From NCBI GenBank assembly GCA_017999895.1, contig JAGNKY010000011.1:1-64000 (forward strand): a stretch of DNA of 64,000 nucleotides, in the 5' to 3' direction. Shown piece by piece: positions 17,477-26,682 of this stretch (position 1 is the stretch's first letter; each line of letters begins with the position of its first letter). The position numbers and the translations under genes are program-made. The notes under the pieces are model-generated. The model ran no database searches. It worked only from the letters and a program-made list of their open reading frames with translations, and was not told the DNA's origin. The stretch comes from Bacteroidales bacterium (lineage in GTDB: Bacteria; Bacteroidota; Bacteroidia; Bacteroidales; VadinHA17).

Positions 17477-18237
17477 CAAATTTTTTTATTCCTGCTTTTC
17501 CAGAACCACTTTTTCAGAGTCATTCCGAAGATAAAGACTATATAGAAAAAATAAGAAAAGTTCTGTCGTATAATTTTACCACGTTCTTTTTGGAACTCGT
17601 AATCCATTAATTTTGAAGATACTCCTCTCTCAGAAAATATTGCAACCAGCAATTCTATGTACTTAAATCTGAATTCTTTATCACTTCTGAGGATGAGGTT
17701 CAAATGATAATCAGCCATAAAAGGATACCGGTCAGAAAACATATACTTTTTAAAGACTGAAGCCGGATAAAAAATTGCCTGCTGGCATATATTTCTGAAA
17801 AGCATTTCAGTTCTACTGAACTTTCCATTATAAATCCTGTTCAGAACCGGGAAATATGCATTACCATAATAGACAGTATTCCCCGGTTTTAATTTTCCTG
17901 TTAGGTTCTTCCAGCTATTAACAATAACGTCATCTGCTCCTGTGAAATACAGAAAATCACCAGAAGCCGATTTAGCTCCTTTGTTCATAGCATCGTATAT
18001 ACCGCTATCCTTTTCAATAATTAAATTATCAATTTTACTGTCATACTTTCTCAGAATCTCAATTGTGCCGTCGGTTGATTCACCGTCAACAACTATAAGC
18101 TCTATACTCGGATAATCGAGAGTAATAATACTCTGCAAACAGAGTTCAATTGTCCTTACACTATTAAGGCTAATCAAAATGATGCTTATGAGTGGATAAG
18201 TATCTCTGTTATTTTCCTCACACGTAAGTATATTCAT
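17476..18237 (-). CDS. GT2 glycosyltransferase (WcaE/PslC-like)
   Basis: A 253-residue GT-A enzyme. Motifs are LISIILISLNSVRTIELCL, IVVDGESTDGTIEILRKY, KDSGIYDAMNKGAKSASGD and FTGADD (metal site). The string D-S-G-I-Y-D-A-M-N-K-G is characteristic of the colanic-acid WcaE-like subgroup. It is coupled to the following GT2 gene by a 1-base overlap and lies 4 bp from the FemAB-like gene. It most likely adds one hexose to the repeat unit; the donor is not certain. Confidence 0.9.
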   Translation of the reverse strand: MNILTCEENNRDTYPLISIILISLNSVRTIELCLQSIITLDYPSIELIVVDGESTDGTIEILRKYDSKIDNLIIEKDSGIYDAMNKGAKSASGDFLYFTGADDVIVNSWKNLTGKLKPGNTVYYGNAYFPVLNRIYNGKFSRTEMLFRNICQQAIFYPASVFKKYMFSDRYPFMADYHLNLILRSDKEFRFKYIELLVAIFSERGVSSKLMDYEFQKERGKIIRQNFSYFFYIVFIFGMTLKKWFWKSRNKKI

Positions 18238-18241
18238 CGAG

Positions 18242-19270
18242 CTAATTCAATCGAATACGATGCAGAAATCTGTTCTTCAAGATTCTAAATGAGGTGACCA
18301 GATGAAACCATATCTTCTTAAAATGGTATCTCAATTCATTTTGAGCCAGATTATCCTCATTATATATATGAAAATAAGGAGTTAGTGTTCCGCCAAAGCC
18401 TCTTATATGCGATTCGATGCGTTCAATATCGGAGCCGCCGAAATTGAAATAACCGACTTTATCGTGAAAGTATTTTATTGCATCCCATAAAACCAGTGTA
18501 TGACCTCCCATATTCCTTAGCTCCGGTTCGCTTCCGCTCAGAAGGTAATAAGCCGATTTTTTATTGAATGCGGCATAAAGCGCTGCATGAACTTTTTCAT
18601 TATCCTTTGCAATAAAAATCATACGATTGCCATTTTTCACGATTGCATCATCAAGAGTCTTAAGGTCAGTATATGGAATGTTGAAATTAATGCCCTGGCG
18701 CTGGTATGATAGTGTTACAAATTTGTATAAAAGGCTGAAATCGCCAGATTCTACGGTTTCAACATTATTTGTCACAGCACGTTTTATTGTTCGTTTTCTC
18801 AAGCTATCGAGATTATTCCAGAGGTCCGGAACCGTTTTACCTTCGAAATTCAACAAATAGGTGTACCGTGTTGTCTGTCTGAAACCACTCCATTTGTATG
18901 GCAGCCAGTCGGTGAAATTATGATGCATACATGTCTGGACAAATTGGTCGCGCTGAATGTTTCGGAGCAATGCAGAAAGCCACTTTCTCTGAACCGATGT
19001 TTGTTTTTGTTCCGACTGAAATTTTCTATCGCAATAAAGAACACCCAATGTACGGGTCAGAGGAGGCATATTGATTTTATGCTGTGAGTCATAAGTTAGA
19101 GGCATTCCTGCCACTATTTTTTCGCCCTCCTCTACTACGAGAATTTTGAAATTTGATTTTGTAATGGCATCCAGCCACCATGAATAGCAGAAGATGTCAC
19201 CCTGAGGCGAGCTGTCAACAAAATCATTCCAGAGATTATACTGTGATGTCTCAAGAACTTCTACTTTCAA
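18242..19270 (-). CDS. FemAB/GNAT-like acyltransferase
   Basis: A 342-residue protein matching the FemAB-like GNAT group (PF13480). The first half has WNDFVDSSPQGDIFCYSWW, a usual start of such proteins. The second half has the acyl-donor fold KVHAALYAAFNKKSAYYLLSG followed by LVLWDAIKYFHD and FNFGGSD. Related proteins acylate or aminoacylate amino groups on sugars or peptides. A TTG at 19270 is the only start before an in-frame stop (19283-19285), and it overlaps the upstream GT2 gene by 20 bp. It probably decorates the amino sugar made by this locus. Confidence 0.78.
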   Translation of the reverse strand: MKVEVLETSQYNLWNDFVDSSPQGDIFCYSWWLDAITKSNFKILVVEEGEKIVAGMPLTYDSQHKINMPPLTRTLGVLYCDRKFQSEQKQTSVQRKWLSALLRNIQRDQFVQTCMHHNFTDWLPYKWSGFRQTTRYTYLLNFEGKTVPDLWNNLDSLRKRTIKRAVTNNVETVESGDFSLLYKFVTLSYQRQGINFNIPYTDLKTLDDAIVKNGNRMIFIAKDNEKVHAALYAAFNKKSAYYLLSGSEPELRNMGGHTLVLWDAIKYFHDKVGYFNFGGSDIERIESHIRGFGGTLTPYFHIYNEDNLAQNELRYHFKKIWFHLVTSFRILKNRFLHRIRLN

Positions 19271-20243
19271 GCCGTGATTTATTTATTCTTAGCGACAGAA
19301 AGGATCGTTTCAGCTTTCTGATATAAAAAGCTGTGAAAAAGTCTTTGCCGAACAATTCATAAGTCAAAAAATCGGCATAAACTGAAATCCTGAATGGAAA
19401 TCGCTTCATCAGTCCGAATATAATTTCCCTGCCTTTCTTCTTCAGTGCAAGCCTATAAGATAAATCTGCAATATGTCTGAAATGGACGAGATATAGGTGT
19501 GGAAATCTGTTCAGTAAATCCATGTTACGGCATAATATCTTTTCACGCATTTCCAGACGAATCCGGTTATTGATATCATCAGTCAATTGAGGATTATTGT
19601 GAACATGTATCTTTACCAGCGCCCTGGATATTGTTCTAAAATCATAATTTCTGACAAGTCGGAAGAGGAAATCAGCATCCTGTCCTATAGAAATTGATTC
19701 GTCGTAAGTTCCAATGGTCTCGATGCATTCACGTTTTACACATAAGCCATAACCATTCCCAATGGTTGTGGCTGCAACCAGTCCTGCTTCTTTATTCTTA
19801 AAGACCGAAGGCCATATTTTTGAAAACATTTCAGTATCTCCGGAATTTTTGTCATTTACAATCGAAACCCCGGTCCAGATAAATCCCGTATTTTCATTCT
19901 TATCCGATTGCACAAATTCTTCGAAAACCGTTTCAAGGAATGAAGGCATATATTCATCGTCATCATCGAGGAACAGCATGTAATTTCCATTTGAAAGCCT
20001 TATTCCCGAGTTATAGCCTCCTGCCGCTCCCTTTGGCTCAGAATGTTGATGAAAAATAATTTTTCTGTCATTAAAACTATCAACGATCTTTCTGGTTTCC
20101 CCATCGTTTGCATCATCAACTATTATATGCTCATAATCGTCGAAAGTCTGACGTCTGACGCTGTCAATAGCCCGTTTTAAGAGTTCAGGTCTTTTAAAGG
20201 TCGGAGTAATAATTGAAAAAACCGGTTGAGTGTTTTCCGGCAT
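19251..20243 (-). CDS. GT2 glycosyltransferase
   Basis: A 330-residue GT-A enzyme. Features are FSIITPTFKRPELLKRAIDS, HIIVDDANDG, SNGNYMLFLDDDDEYMP (metal-binding aspartates) and the acceptor region GLCVKRECIETIGTYDESIS with QDADFLFRL. Its 3' end overlaps the FemAB-like gene. It starts with ATG just downstream of a dispersed palindromic repeat (20259-20385), so it is the first gene of the 13-20 kb sub-operon. Sugar specificity cannot be seen. Confidence 0.9.
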   Translation of the reverse strand: MPENTQPVFSIITPTFKRPELLKRAIDSVRRQTFDDYEHIIVDDANDGETRKIVDSFNDRKIIFHQHSEPKGAAGGYNSGIRLSNGNYMLFLDDDDEYMPSFLETVFEEFVQSDKNENTGFIWTGVSIVNDKNSGDTEMFSKIWPSVFKNKEAGLVAATTIGNGYGLCVKRECIETIGTYDESISIGQDADFLFRLVRNYDFRTISRALVKIHVHNNPQLTDDINNRIRLEMREKILCRNMDLLNRFPHLYLVHFRHIADLSYRLALKKKGREIIFGLMKRFPFRISVYADFLTYELFGKDFFTAFYIRKLKRSFLSLRINKSRLESRSS

Positions 20244-20258
20244 ATTCTTAATATTATT

Positions 20259-20385
20259 TTTGCCACCTAAATCTCCCCTGCTTTATTTGCACCCTAAATC
20301 CCCCAAATGGGGGACTTTTCACAGTAGTACTTAATTTTCGCTCCTCCCCATTTGGGGAGGTCGGGAGGGGCTAATAAAGAGGCAG
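20259..20385. repeat. Dispersed intergenic repeat with two GC-rich palindromes
   Basis: About 127 bp made of CACCTAAAT/CACCCTAAAT-type starts, the palindrome CCCCC-AAAT-GGGGG (20300-20313), a spacer, then CCTCCCC-ATTT-GGGGAGG (20343-20360) and GGGAGGGGCTAATAAA. A second copy with the same order is at 24600-24738, and the GGCTAATAAA core recurs at 127-192. The two palindromes could form hairpins in the transcript. No coding capacity is seen. Confidence 0.75.
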
Positions 20386-20411
20386 CGGGGGGCAAGACTA
20401 CATTTTCCCCC

Positions 20412-21344
20412 TCAGTCCCAGTGTTCAGGGTGCAACAATAGAATAACTTTTTTACCTGGTTTTATAGTGTCGAGATTAACCATTTTCATATTCCATCTCT
20501 TGCCATTCTTCATGTCACTGTCGGCAAAAAAATAATCACAGGTAAAAGATTCTGCAAAATAGTCAAGATTATAGCTCGAACAACTGTCTTTTTCTATTTG
20601 TACTACTTTATCGGTCTTTGGAACAAACTCGTAGTTATAAAACATTCCTCCATTAAATGGCACTTCCTTCCAGAAATATGCATTGCTATAATGATAAACA
20701 TAGCAATATTCAGAGCCATGAGAGCTTGTACCCCATACAGTTATATTATTACTTCGCATCCAATCAAGTTCATTTCTGAGAAAATCGCGGGGCGACAAAC
20801 CGAAAACCACCTGTAATGTAACCAGATCATTATGAAAACCAACTTCATGTCCGAACTTATCCTGAAGAGCTTTCAAATAATGAATTAAATTATCATTCCT
20901 TTTAAAAAAATTCTCTCTTGTCTCACCATAATACTTTGCAGTATGGAGAATGAAATAAGTTGACTTAATGCCCAATTTATTTTCAAAATATGCAAATTTT
21001 ATTGCCGCTTTAATATTATAATCAACATCGTGCCGGAGAGAAATAATAACTTTATCATCCGAATTACTTTTTTGAAAATCCTTTTGTTGCACGAGAAGAA
21101 ATCTATCCGAAGAAACCAGGTATTTCAAAAAATTATAATATTCTGCATAATTGAAAACAGGATCATCCATGACTACTTTCATATCTACAGACAGGTTGTC
21201 AGATATTTTAATTTTTCTTGTATTATCTATATATGTTTCTTCCGGTTTTTCACAACCTGAAAAGAAAATTATCAATACTGGAAATACAAACAGGCAGTCG
21301 GTGGCGTTTTTAAAGTTTCCGGATAAAAATGAATCTACAAACAT
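20412..21344 (-). CDS. Polysaccharide-deacetylase-like lipoprotein
   Basis: From ATG at 21344 this is a 310-residue protein. The N-terminus has a hydrophobic stretch ending in the lipobox FFSGC, giving a predicted mature lipoprotein. The catalytic region has ISLRHDVDYNIKAA, where the RHDVD form supplies the metal-binding Asp of the NodB fold, and later FGHEVGFHNDLV, WGTSSHGSEYCYV and the C-terminal LLLHPEHW. It may deacetylate an N-acetylated glycan in the periplasm. A longer frame starts at TTG 21428, overlapping the dehydratase gene, but would place the lipobox too far from the start. It sits just after the WbpM-like gene. Confidence 0.75.
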   Translation of the reverse strand: MFVDSFLSGNFKNATDCLFVFPVLIIFFSGCEKPEETYIDNTRKIKISDNLSVDMKVVMDDPVFNYAEYYNFLKYLVSSDRFLLVQQKDFQKSNSDDKVIISLRHDVDYNIKAAIKFAYFENKLGIKSTYFILHTAKYYGETRENFFKRNDNLIHYLKALQDKFGHEVGFHNDLVTLQVVFGLSPRDFLRNELDWMRSNNITVWGTSSHGSEYCYVYHYSNAYFWKEVPFNGGMFYNYEFVPKTDKVVQIEKDSCSSYNLDYFAESFTCDYFFADSDMKNGKRWNMKMVNLDTIKPGKKVILLLHPEHWD

Positions 21345-21411
21345 ATCATCAGATTCATAATAAGATAAAACTATATAAGTAAAATAAGCACTTATGTTTA
21401 AAATGGAAAAC

Positions 21412-23325
21412 TTATACAGTGTGCCCAAGTTTTATCATTTCATGCTTCCTTTTATATCCCGATACAATTTCTTCCATTCTTTCCATCAATTCCTTTTCAT
21501 TCAATTTATAAAGAGAGCTTAACATTCTTTCTATTTTGGGAATTAATTCATCATAATTATTTTCTTCAATTCGGGCTATCTGAATTTTCGGATTATGGGT
21601 CGGAAGCAATGTCTCTCCATCCGAAAAACGTTCCTCATAGAGTTTTTCACCAGGTCTCAGGCCGATGAATTTGATTTTAATATCTACATCGGGTTCGAGA
21701 CCCGATAAGTGGATAAGGTTTTTAGCGATATCCAAAATTTTTATCGGCTCTCCCATATCGAAGACATAAATCTGACCGTCATCCCCCATAAAACCGGCTT
21801 CGAGTACTAACTGACAGGCTTCCGGTATAGTCATAAAATAACGGGTTACTTCAGGATGAGTTATTGTAACAGGGCCTCCTTCAGCGATTTGTTTATTAAA
21901 AATAGGTATGACTGAGCCGTTAGAACCAAGCACATTGCCAAATCTTGTTGTTACAAACTTAGTCTTTATTTCCGGTTTCTTCGAATAAGCATTTACAAGC
22001 AACTCGCACATTTTTTTTGTGGCTCCCATAACATTCGTTGGATTGACAGCCTTATCAGTAGAGACCATCACAAATTTCTCAATCTTGTATTTAACCGAAA
22101 GATCGGCCATATTCTTCGTCCCGCCGACATTAACTCTTATAGCTTCACGGGGATGAAGCTCCATTATCGGAACATGTTTATATGCTGCTGCATGAAAAAC
22201 GATCTGAGGACGATACTTATCGAAAATATGTTCCATCACTTCCTTTCTTGTAACATCCCCGATAATTACTTTGTAATTACATTCCGGATTCAGGTTTTTT
22301 AGTTCTTCCTGCAGAAAGAATGAAGGTGTTTCTGCCTGGTCAACAAGAAGAAGCATATTCGGTCGAAAACTAATAAGCTGTCTTGAAATTTCCGAACCTA
22401 TTGAACCTGCCGCTCCTGTCACAAGAACATTCTTATTTCTCAATCCTTCCTCTATCCGGCTCAGATTAAGGGCTATGGGTTCTCTTCCAATCAAATCTTC
22501 GAGGTTCACTTTTTTAAGGTTCTTAACCTCAAGCTGGCCATTCAGCCATGTATCGAACGACGGAGTATCGAGAATTTCACAGCCAAACCCGAACACGGAT
22601 TCAATCACTTCCTTCTTTTTTGAAGGAGCAATCTTATTTATAGCTATAATGAACGTATCAATATGTTCGATCTCGAAGAATTCTTTTGTCAGCACCTGTC
22701 TTGGCCAAACCGGGTATCCCTCAATATTCTTTCCCTGTTTTTTCCTGTCATCGTCTATGAAACCTTTAAGACGAAATTTACTTTTTGGATCACTTTCAAT
22801 CAATCTTTTTACAGCAATTCCCATATCGCCTGATCCATAAATAATTGCATTTCGCTTTGGTAAAGTTGAAGAGGTGGCAAATTCATAAAACATTTTAACC
22901 ATTACCCTGAAAGAAAACAATAATACCATAACAAATCCAAAATGGATAATGAGTATTGAAAGGGGTATATTGAAAACAGAATTCAATTCATATTTTCTTG
23001 CAAAAATTGTCAAAGCAGAAAGGCAAATCAGTGCTGTCGCAGAAGTAAAAATTATCTTATATGTGTCATTTATTGTTGTATGTCTTATCATGCCTGAATA
23101 CAAGCGAAATACGATCATAAAAAGAAGATATACGGAGAGAGCAATGAAACCCTGAATAATTGCCAGATGGACATCAAAAGAATTGACTAAAAAATTGTAC
23201 CTTAAAATATATGCTATCATGAATGAAGCCCAGACAATAGAAATATCAATGACCAGGACCATCCATCGAGGCAAAGAATATTTCCAGAATACTTTATATA
23301 ACTTTCTTTTTAAAGAATTAAACAT
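21412..23325 (-). CDS. WbpM/CapD-like nucleotide-sugar 4,6-dehydratase (membrane form)
   Basis: A 637-residue enzyme: four N-terminal membrane helices (~1-120), a CoA-binding-like Rossmann domain (~140-270, IIYGSGDMGIAV), then an SDR domain with NAD motif VTGAAGSIGSEI, STDKAVNPTNVMGATKK and RFGNVLGSNGSV. This is the WbpM/FlaA1/PglF layout; it turns UDP-GlcNAc into UDP-4-keto-6-deoxy-GlcNAc. The large forms use the STDK/MDK substitution of the SDR triad. It should feed the PLP aminotransferases. It lies 131 bp before gmd's stop, in the same direction. Precursors for QuiNAc, FucNAc or bacillosamine-type sugars are possible products. Confidence 0.92.
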   Translation of the reverse strand: MFNSLKRKLYKVFWKYSLPRWMVLVIDISIVWASFMIAYILRYNFLVNSFDVHLAIIQGFIALSVYLLFMIVFRLYSGMIRHTTINDTYKIIFTSATALICLSALTIFARKYELNSVFNIPLSILIIHFGFVMVLLFSFRVMVKMFYEFATSSTLPKRNAIIYGSGDMGIAVKRLIESDPKSKFRLKGFIDDDRKKQGKNIEGYPVWPRQVLTKEFFEIEHIDTFIIAINKIAPSKKKEVIESVFGFGCEILDTPSFDTWLNGQLEVKNLKKVNLEDLIGREPIALNLSRIEEGLRNKNVLVTGAAGSIGSEISRQLISFRPNMLLLVDQAETPSFFLQEELKNLNPECNYKVIIGDVTRKEVMEHIFDKYRPQIVFHAAAYKHVPIMELHPREAIRVNVGGTKNMADLSVKYKIEKFVMVSTDKAVNPTNVMGATKKMCELLVNAYSKKPEIKTKFVTTRFGNVLGSNGSVIPIFNKQIAEGGPVTITHPEVTRYFMTIPEACQLVLEAGFMGDDGQIYVFDMGEPIKILDIAKNLIHLSGLEPDVDIKIKFIGLRPGEKLYEERFSDGETLLPTHNPKIQIARIEENNYDELIPKIERMLSSLYKLNEKELMERMEEIVSGYKRKHEMIKLGHTV

Positions 23326-23456
23326 TATATGAGAAAATGTTAATTAAATAAGTAAAATTATGAATAAAATAATAAAGTGCTGTTAATAAAGAAAAAAAGA
23401 AATTAAAGTTAATTAATTTACTAAATATCATATTATATTCTACCATTAAATGGTAG

Positions 23457-24524
23457 CTATTTCAATAATTCTAAATCGGAAATGACCATTTCTGTTATCA
23501 TTTCATCAAGAGAAACTTCAGGATTCCATCCTAATAATGTTTTTGCTTTAGATGCGTCACAGACTAAAATATCTACTTCGGCAGGTCTGAAGTATCTTGG
23601 ATCTACTTCAATAATTACTTTCCCGGGTTTTATCTTAAGCTTTTTATCTTCTACTTTTGAAACAACACCTTTTTCGCTTAAGCCTTTGCCGGTAAACTCG
23701 ATATCAATTCCAAGTACTTTGAAAGCTTTCCTGGCAAATTCTCTGACAGTTGTAATTGTTCCTGTGCCAATTACAAAATCCTCAGGTTTAGAATATTGCA
23801 ATATCATGTACATTGCTCTGACATAATCCATGGCATGGCCCCAGTCTCTTTGAGCCGATAAATTACCCAGATAGAGTTTATCCTGCCTTCCATTTGCAAT
23901 TCTGGTGGCAGCCATTGTTATTTTTCTCGTAACAAATGTTTCACCTCTTAAAGGTGATTCATGATTAAAAAGTATTCCATTGGATGCGAACATTCCATAA
24001 GCTTCCCTGTAATTTACCATAATCCAGTAAGCAAATACTTTTGACACGCCATAAGGGCTTCTTGGATAAAAGGGAGTTTTTTCATTTTGAGGAATCTCTT
24101 GTGCCAGTCCAAAAACCTCACTTGTTGATGCCTGATAGATTTTGACTTTGTCTTTTAATCCCAGCATCCTGACAGCTTCCAGTAATCTCAAAGCACCCAA
24201 ACCATCAGTATTTGCAGTATATTCAGGAATTTCAAAGCTTACCTGAACATGACTCATTGCTCCCAGATTATAGATTTCATCAGGCTGAACTTCCTGAATG
24301 ATCCTGATCAAACTCGATGAATCGGTCATATCACCATAATGCAGGAAAAAATTTATATTTTCATTGTGAGGATCCTGATATAAATGGTCAATCCTTGAAG
24401 TATTTATTAATGAAGATCTTCTCTTAATTCCATGAACTATATAATCTTTCGACAGAAGATATTCTGCCAGATAAGCACCATCCTGTCCTGTTATTCCTGT
24501 TATCAATGCTACTTTTTTACTCAT
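23457..24524 (-). CDS. gmd: GDP-mannose 4,6-dehydratase
   Basis: A 355-residue SDR enzyme with [15 protein letters not shown] (NADP binding), the substrate signature [20 protein letters not shown], catalytic YGVSK in [13 protein letters not shown], and the C-terminal [13 protein letters not shown] block. These sequences are close to the known Gmd pattern. It turns GDP-mannose into GDP-4-keto-6-deoxymannose, the substrate for Fcl encoded at 24801-25898 or for a C4 aminotransferase. Length is normal. Translation starts at ATG 24524. Confidence 0.97.
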   Translation of the reverse strand: MSKKVALITGITGQDGAYLAEYLLSKDYIVHGIKRRSSLINTSRIDHLYQDPHNENINFFLHYGDMTDSSSLIRIIQEVQPDEIYNLGAMSHVQVSFEIPEYTANTDGLGALRLLEAVRMLGLKDKVKIYQASTSEVFGLAQEIPQNEKTPFYPRSPYGVSKVFAYWIMVNYREAYGMFASNGILFNHESPLRGETFVTRKITMAATRIANGRQDKLYLGNLSAQRDWGHAMDYVRAMYMILQYSKPEDFVIGTGTITTVREFARKAFKVLGIDIEFTGKGLSEKGVVSKVEDKKLKIKPGKVIIEVDPRYFRPAEVDILVCDASKAKTLLGWNPEVSLDEMITEMVISDLELLK

Positions 24525-24599
24525 CAGGATATAAATTACCAGTCGTTAAATATCAATAAATTATAATAGTTGTTTCTTAAATATATCCTCTATTTGCTC

Positions 24600-24738
24600 C
24601 TGTTATTTGCCCCCTAAGTCCTTGCCTGTTTATTTGCCCCCCTAAATCCTCACAAATGGGGGGACTTATTTTTCTAGTACGTGCTGCTCCTCCCCATTTG
24701 GGGAGGCCGGGAGAGGCAATATAAGGAGGCATGGAGGT
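24600..24738. repeat. Second copy of the dispersed palindromic intergenic repeat
   Basis: It has the same order as 20259-20385: CCCCCTAAATCC with ACAAATGGGGGGACTT, a spacer, then CTCCTCCCCATTTGGGGAGG (24688-24707) and GGGAGAGGC. A TTTGCCCCCTAAGTCC part is duplicated inside this copy (24606-24620 and 24631-24650). It occupies most of the 276-bp gap between gmd and fcl. No promoter or coding sequence is visible inside it. Confidence 0.75.
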
Positions 24739-24800
24739 ATAGTTTTAAATTATTTCCATTATTTTTTTGATTGTTAAATTATATTAGCATCATAATATAA

Positions 24801-25898
24801 TTACATGTTTCTATTTATAGTACCAAGATACCATTCATATAACATTTTGATTCCCTGATCTATGTTAACAGAATGTTTCCATCCCAAGCTTCTGATTAAA
24901 CTGACGTCGGATAATTTTCTGAAAGTTCCATCCGGTTTTGAATTGTCAAATCCTATTTTACCCTTAAACCCTGTCACCGACGCGATTAGACGTGCAAGTT
25001 CAGAAATAGAAATATCTTTTCCTGTGCCGATATTGATATGCGTATTCCTGGCTTCTTTCCTTTCTTTTATCAGATCTCCGAAAGTTATTTTTTCCATCAG
25101 AAAAATACATACATCTGCCAGGTCATCAGCCCATAGAAACTCTCTCAATGGTTTCCCTGTACCCCATATATTGACAGATACATTTCCATTCGAACCTGAA
25201 ATTCCATAATGATTCAAGATATCAAGAAAAGAGGCAGAACTGATAGAATTATTATAAAATTTCAACGGCCTTGTCTCGAAATCTTTGCTAATCATGCTTA
25301 AATCTCCTTCTTCAAGAAGTTTAGCCAGATGTATTTTTCTCAGCAAAGCTGGCAGTACATGAGCTGTATCGAGATCGAAGTTGTCATTGAATCCATAAAG
25401 GTTTGAAGGCATTACACAGATAAAATCTGTATTATATTGAATATTGTAACTTTCACACATTTTAAGTCCGGCTATTTTTGCCACCGCATAGGGTTCATTG
25501 GTATATTCAAGTGGACCGCTTAACAGATACTCTTCCTTTACAGGTGTTTTACAGTCACGCGGATAAACGCATGTGCTCCCAAGAAAAAGCAACTTTTTAA
25601 CCCCTGTAATATATGAACTATGAATGACATTAGATTCTATCATCAGGTTATCATAAATAAAATCAGCTCTGTATCTGTTATTTGCATCAATCCCGCCCAC
25701 CCTGGCTGCTGCGAGGAATACATATTCAGGTTTTGTATCTTCAAAAAATGTCTGTACAGCGGCCTGGTTTCTAATGTCCAAATCTTTATGCAAAATTGTT
25801 ATAAGATTTTTATAACCTTTCCTCTGTAATGCTTTAAGAATTGCAGAGCCGGCCAGTCCGGTGTGTCCTGCAACATATATTCTTGAGTTATAGTCCAT
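24801..25898 (-). CDS. fcl: GDP-L-fucose synthase
   Basis: A 365-residue SDR enzyme that makes GDP-L-fucose from the Gmd product by 3,5-epimerisation and 4-reduction. Motifs are YVAGHTGLAGSAILKAL (NADP), LFLGSTCVYPRDCKTPV with the catalytic Ser, YAVAKIAGLKMCESYN (Tyr-Lys), MPSNLYG and the C-terminal REFLWADDLADVC. It is longer than E. coli Fcl (321), the common size in Bacteroidota. It lies upstream of gmd on the same strand, separated by a repeat. Assignment is firm. Confidence 0.96.
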   Translation of the reverse strand: MDYNSRIYVAGHTGLAGSAILKALQRKGYKNLITILHKDLDIRNQAAVQTFFEDTKPEYVFLAAARVGGIDANNRYRADFIYDNLMIESNVIHSSYITGVKKLLFLGSTCVYPRDCKTPVKEEYLLSGPLEYTNEPYAVAKIAGLKMCESYNIQYNTDFICVMPSNLYGFNDNFDLDTAHVLPALLRKIHLAKLLEEGDLSMISKDFETRPLKFYNNSISSASFLDILNHYGISGSNGNVSVNIWGTGKPLREFLWADDLADVCIFLMEKITFGDLIKERKEARNTHINIGTGKDISISELARLIASVTGFKGKIGFDNSKPDGTFRKLSDVSLIRSLGWKHSVNIDQGIKMLYEWYLGTINRNM

Positions 25899-26682
25899 TT
25901 AGTCTATCCCAATTTTATCCCTGACGCTTTCGGTCAGGGTTTCGTCTGCCAACCGGCGGACTAAACTTTCTCCTTTTGTCTTTTGTCTTTTGTCTTTCCT
26001 TTTTTCACACTCCCGCCCCGTCAGTCACATTAGGAAATCATTAAATGACTGACTATAAGGCCTTTTTATTATTTCCAGCATCCGGTATTGCAATATCTCT
26101 CTTAACCTGATGCCTGTTATTTATTTCCCGGTTTAATTATTTCCCGGTTTAATATATTTTATTATCCCTTAATTAGTTACAAAATTCCAGCCGGTTATTT
26201 ATTAGTATTTAACGCCGCACTTATTATATTATTATTTCCAATCATTCTCACTTTTCGACTTTCTTTTTCCCAATTTAGCATCTGTCAATATCCTGCATCC
26301 CTTATATACATACAAAAACCAATTAAGAATAAATCTTTTCTCCTGTCATCCAATATTCAAACGCGTAAAATAAAACCCTCTCTCCCTTAATACCCAATGA
26401 CCGGTTTCAGTTGTTCATTTACCAATAAAATGCGACTGGAAACCGGAAGCGAAAATACAACTTAAAATTAAATTTTGAAATAAAAAACACCTCAAATTAT
26501 TAACATGCGGTCAATAAAAAGTCTATATAATATTGAATATCATATCGTCTGCCATTAAAGAATTGTTTTGAACAAAATAGAAAACATAAATTTTTATGAT
26601 ACTATTCCCTGAATTTTAAAAAATTTTTTAACCGCTAATATGGCAAAGACGGAGCAAAGGACGTAAAGAAGAGGGGTTTTTA
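25899..26682. other. 784-bp gene-free interval with simple repeats
   Basis: No frame here looks coding. It holds a short hairpin CCTGAC-GTCAGG (25920-25938), TTTTGTC units (25974-25996), a duplicated ATTTCCCGGTTTAAT (near 26126-26158), a long-arm hairpin at 26401-26446 (CCGGTTTCAG with CTGGAAACCGG, one bulge), and an ACCGCTAATATGGCAAAG-type string near 26631, which looks like a degenerate GCAAAG repeat. It may hold the leader for fcl and the rest of the locus, but no consensus promoter was recognised. Confidence 0.6.

Noticed and set aside
26401..26446. Terminator or riboswitch in the gap before fcl
   Set aside because: The CCGGTTTCAG/CTGGAAACCGG arms enclose a 26-nt loop and no T run follows; kept only as an unexplained structure.
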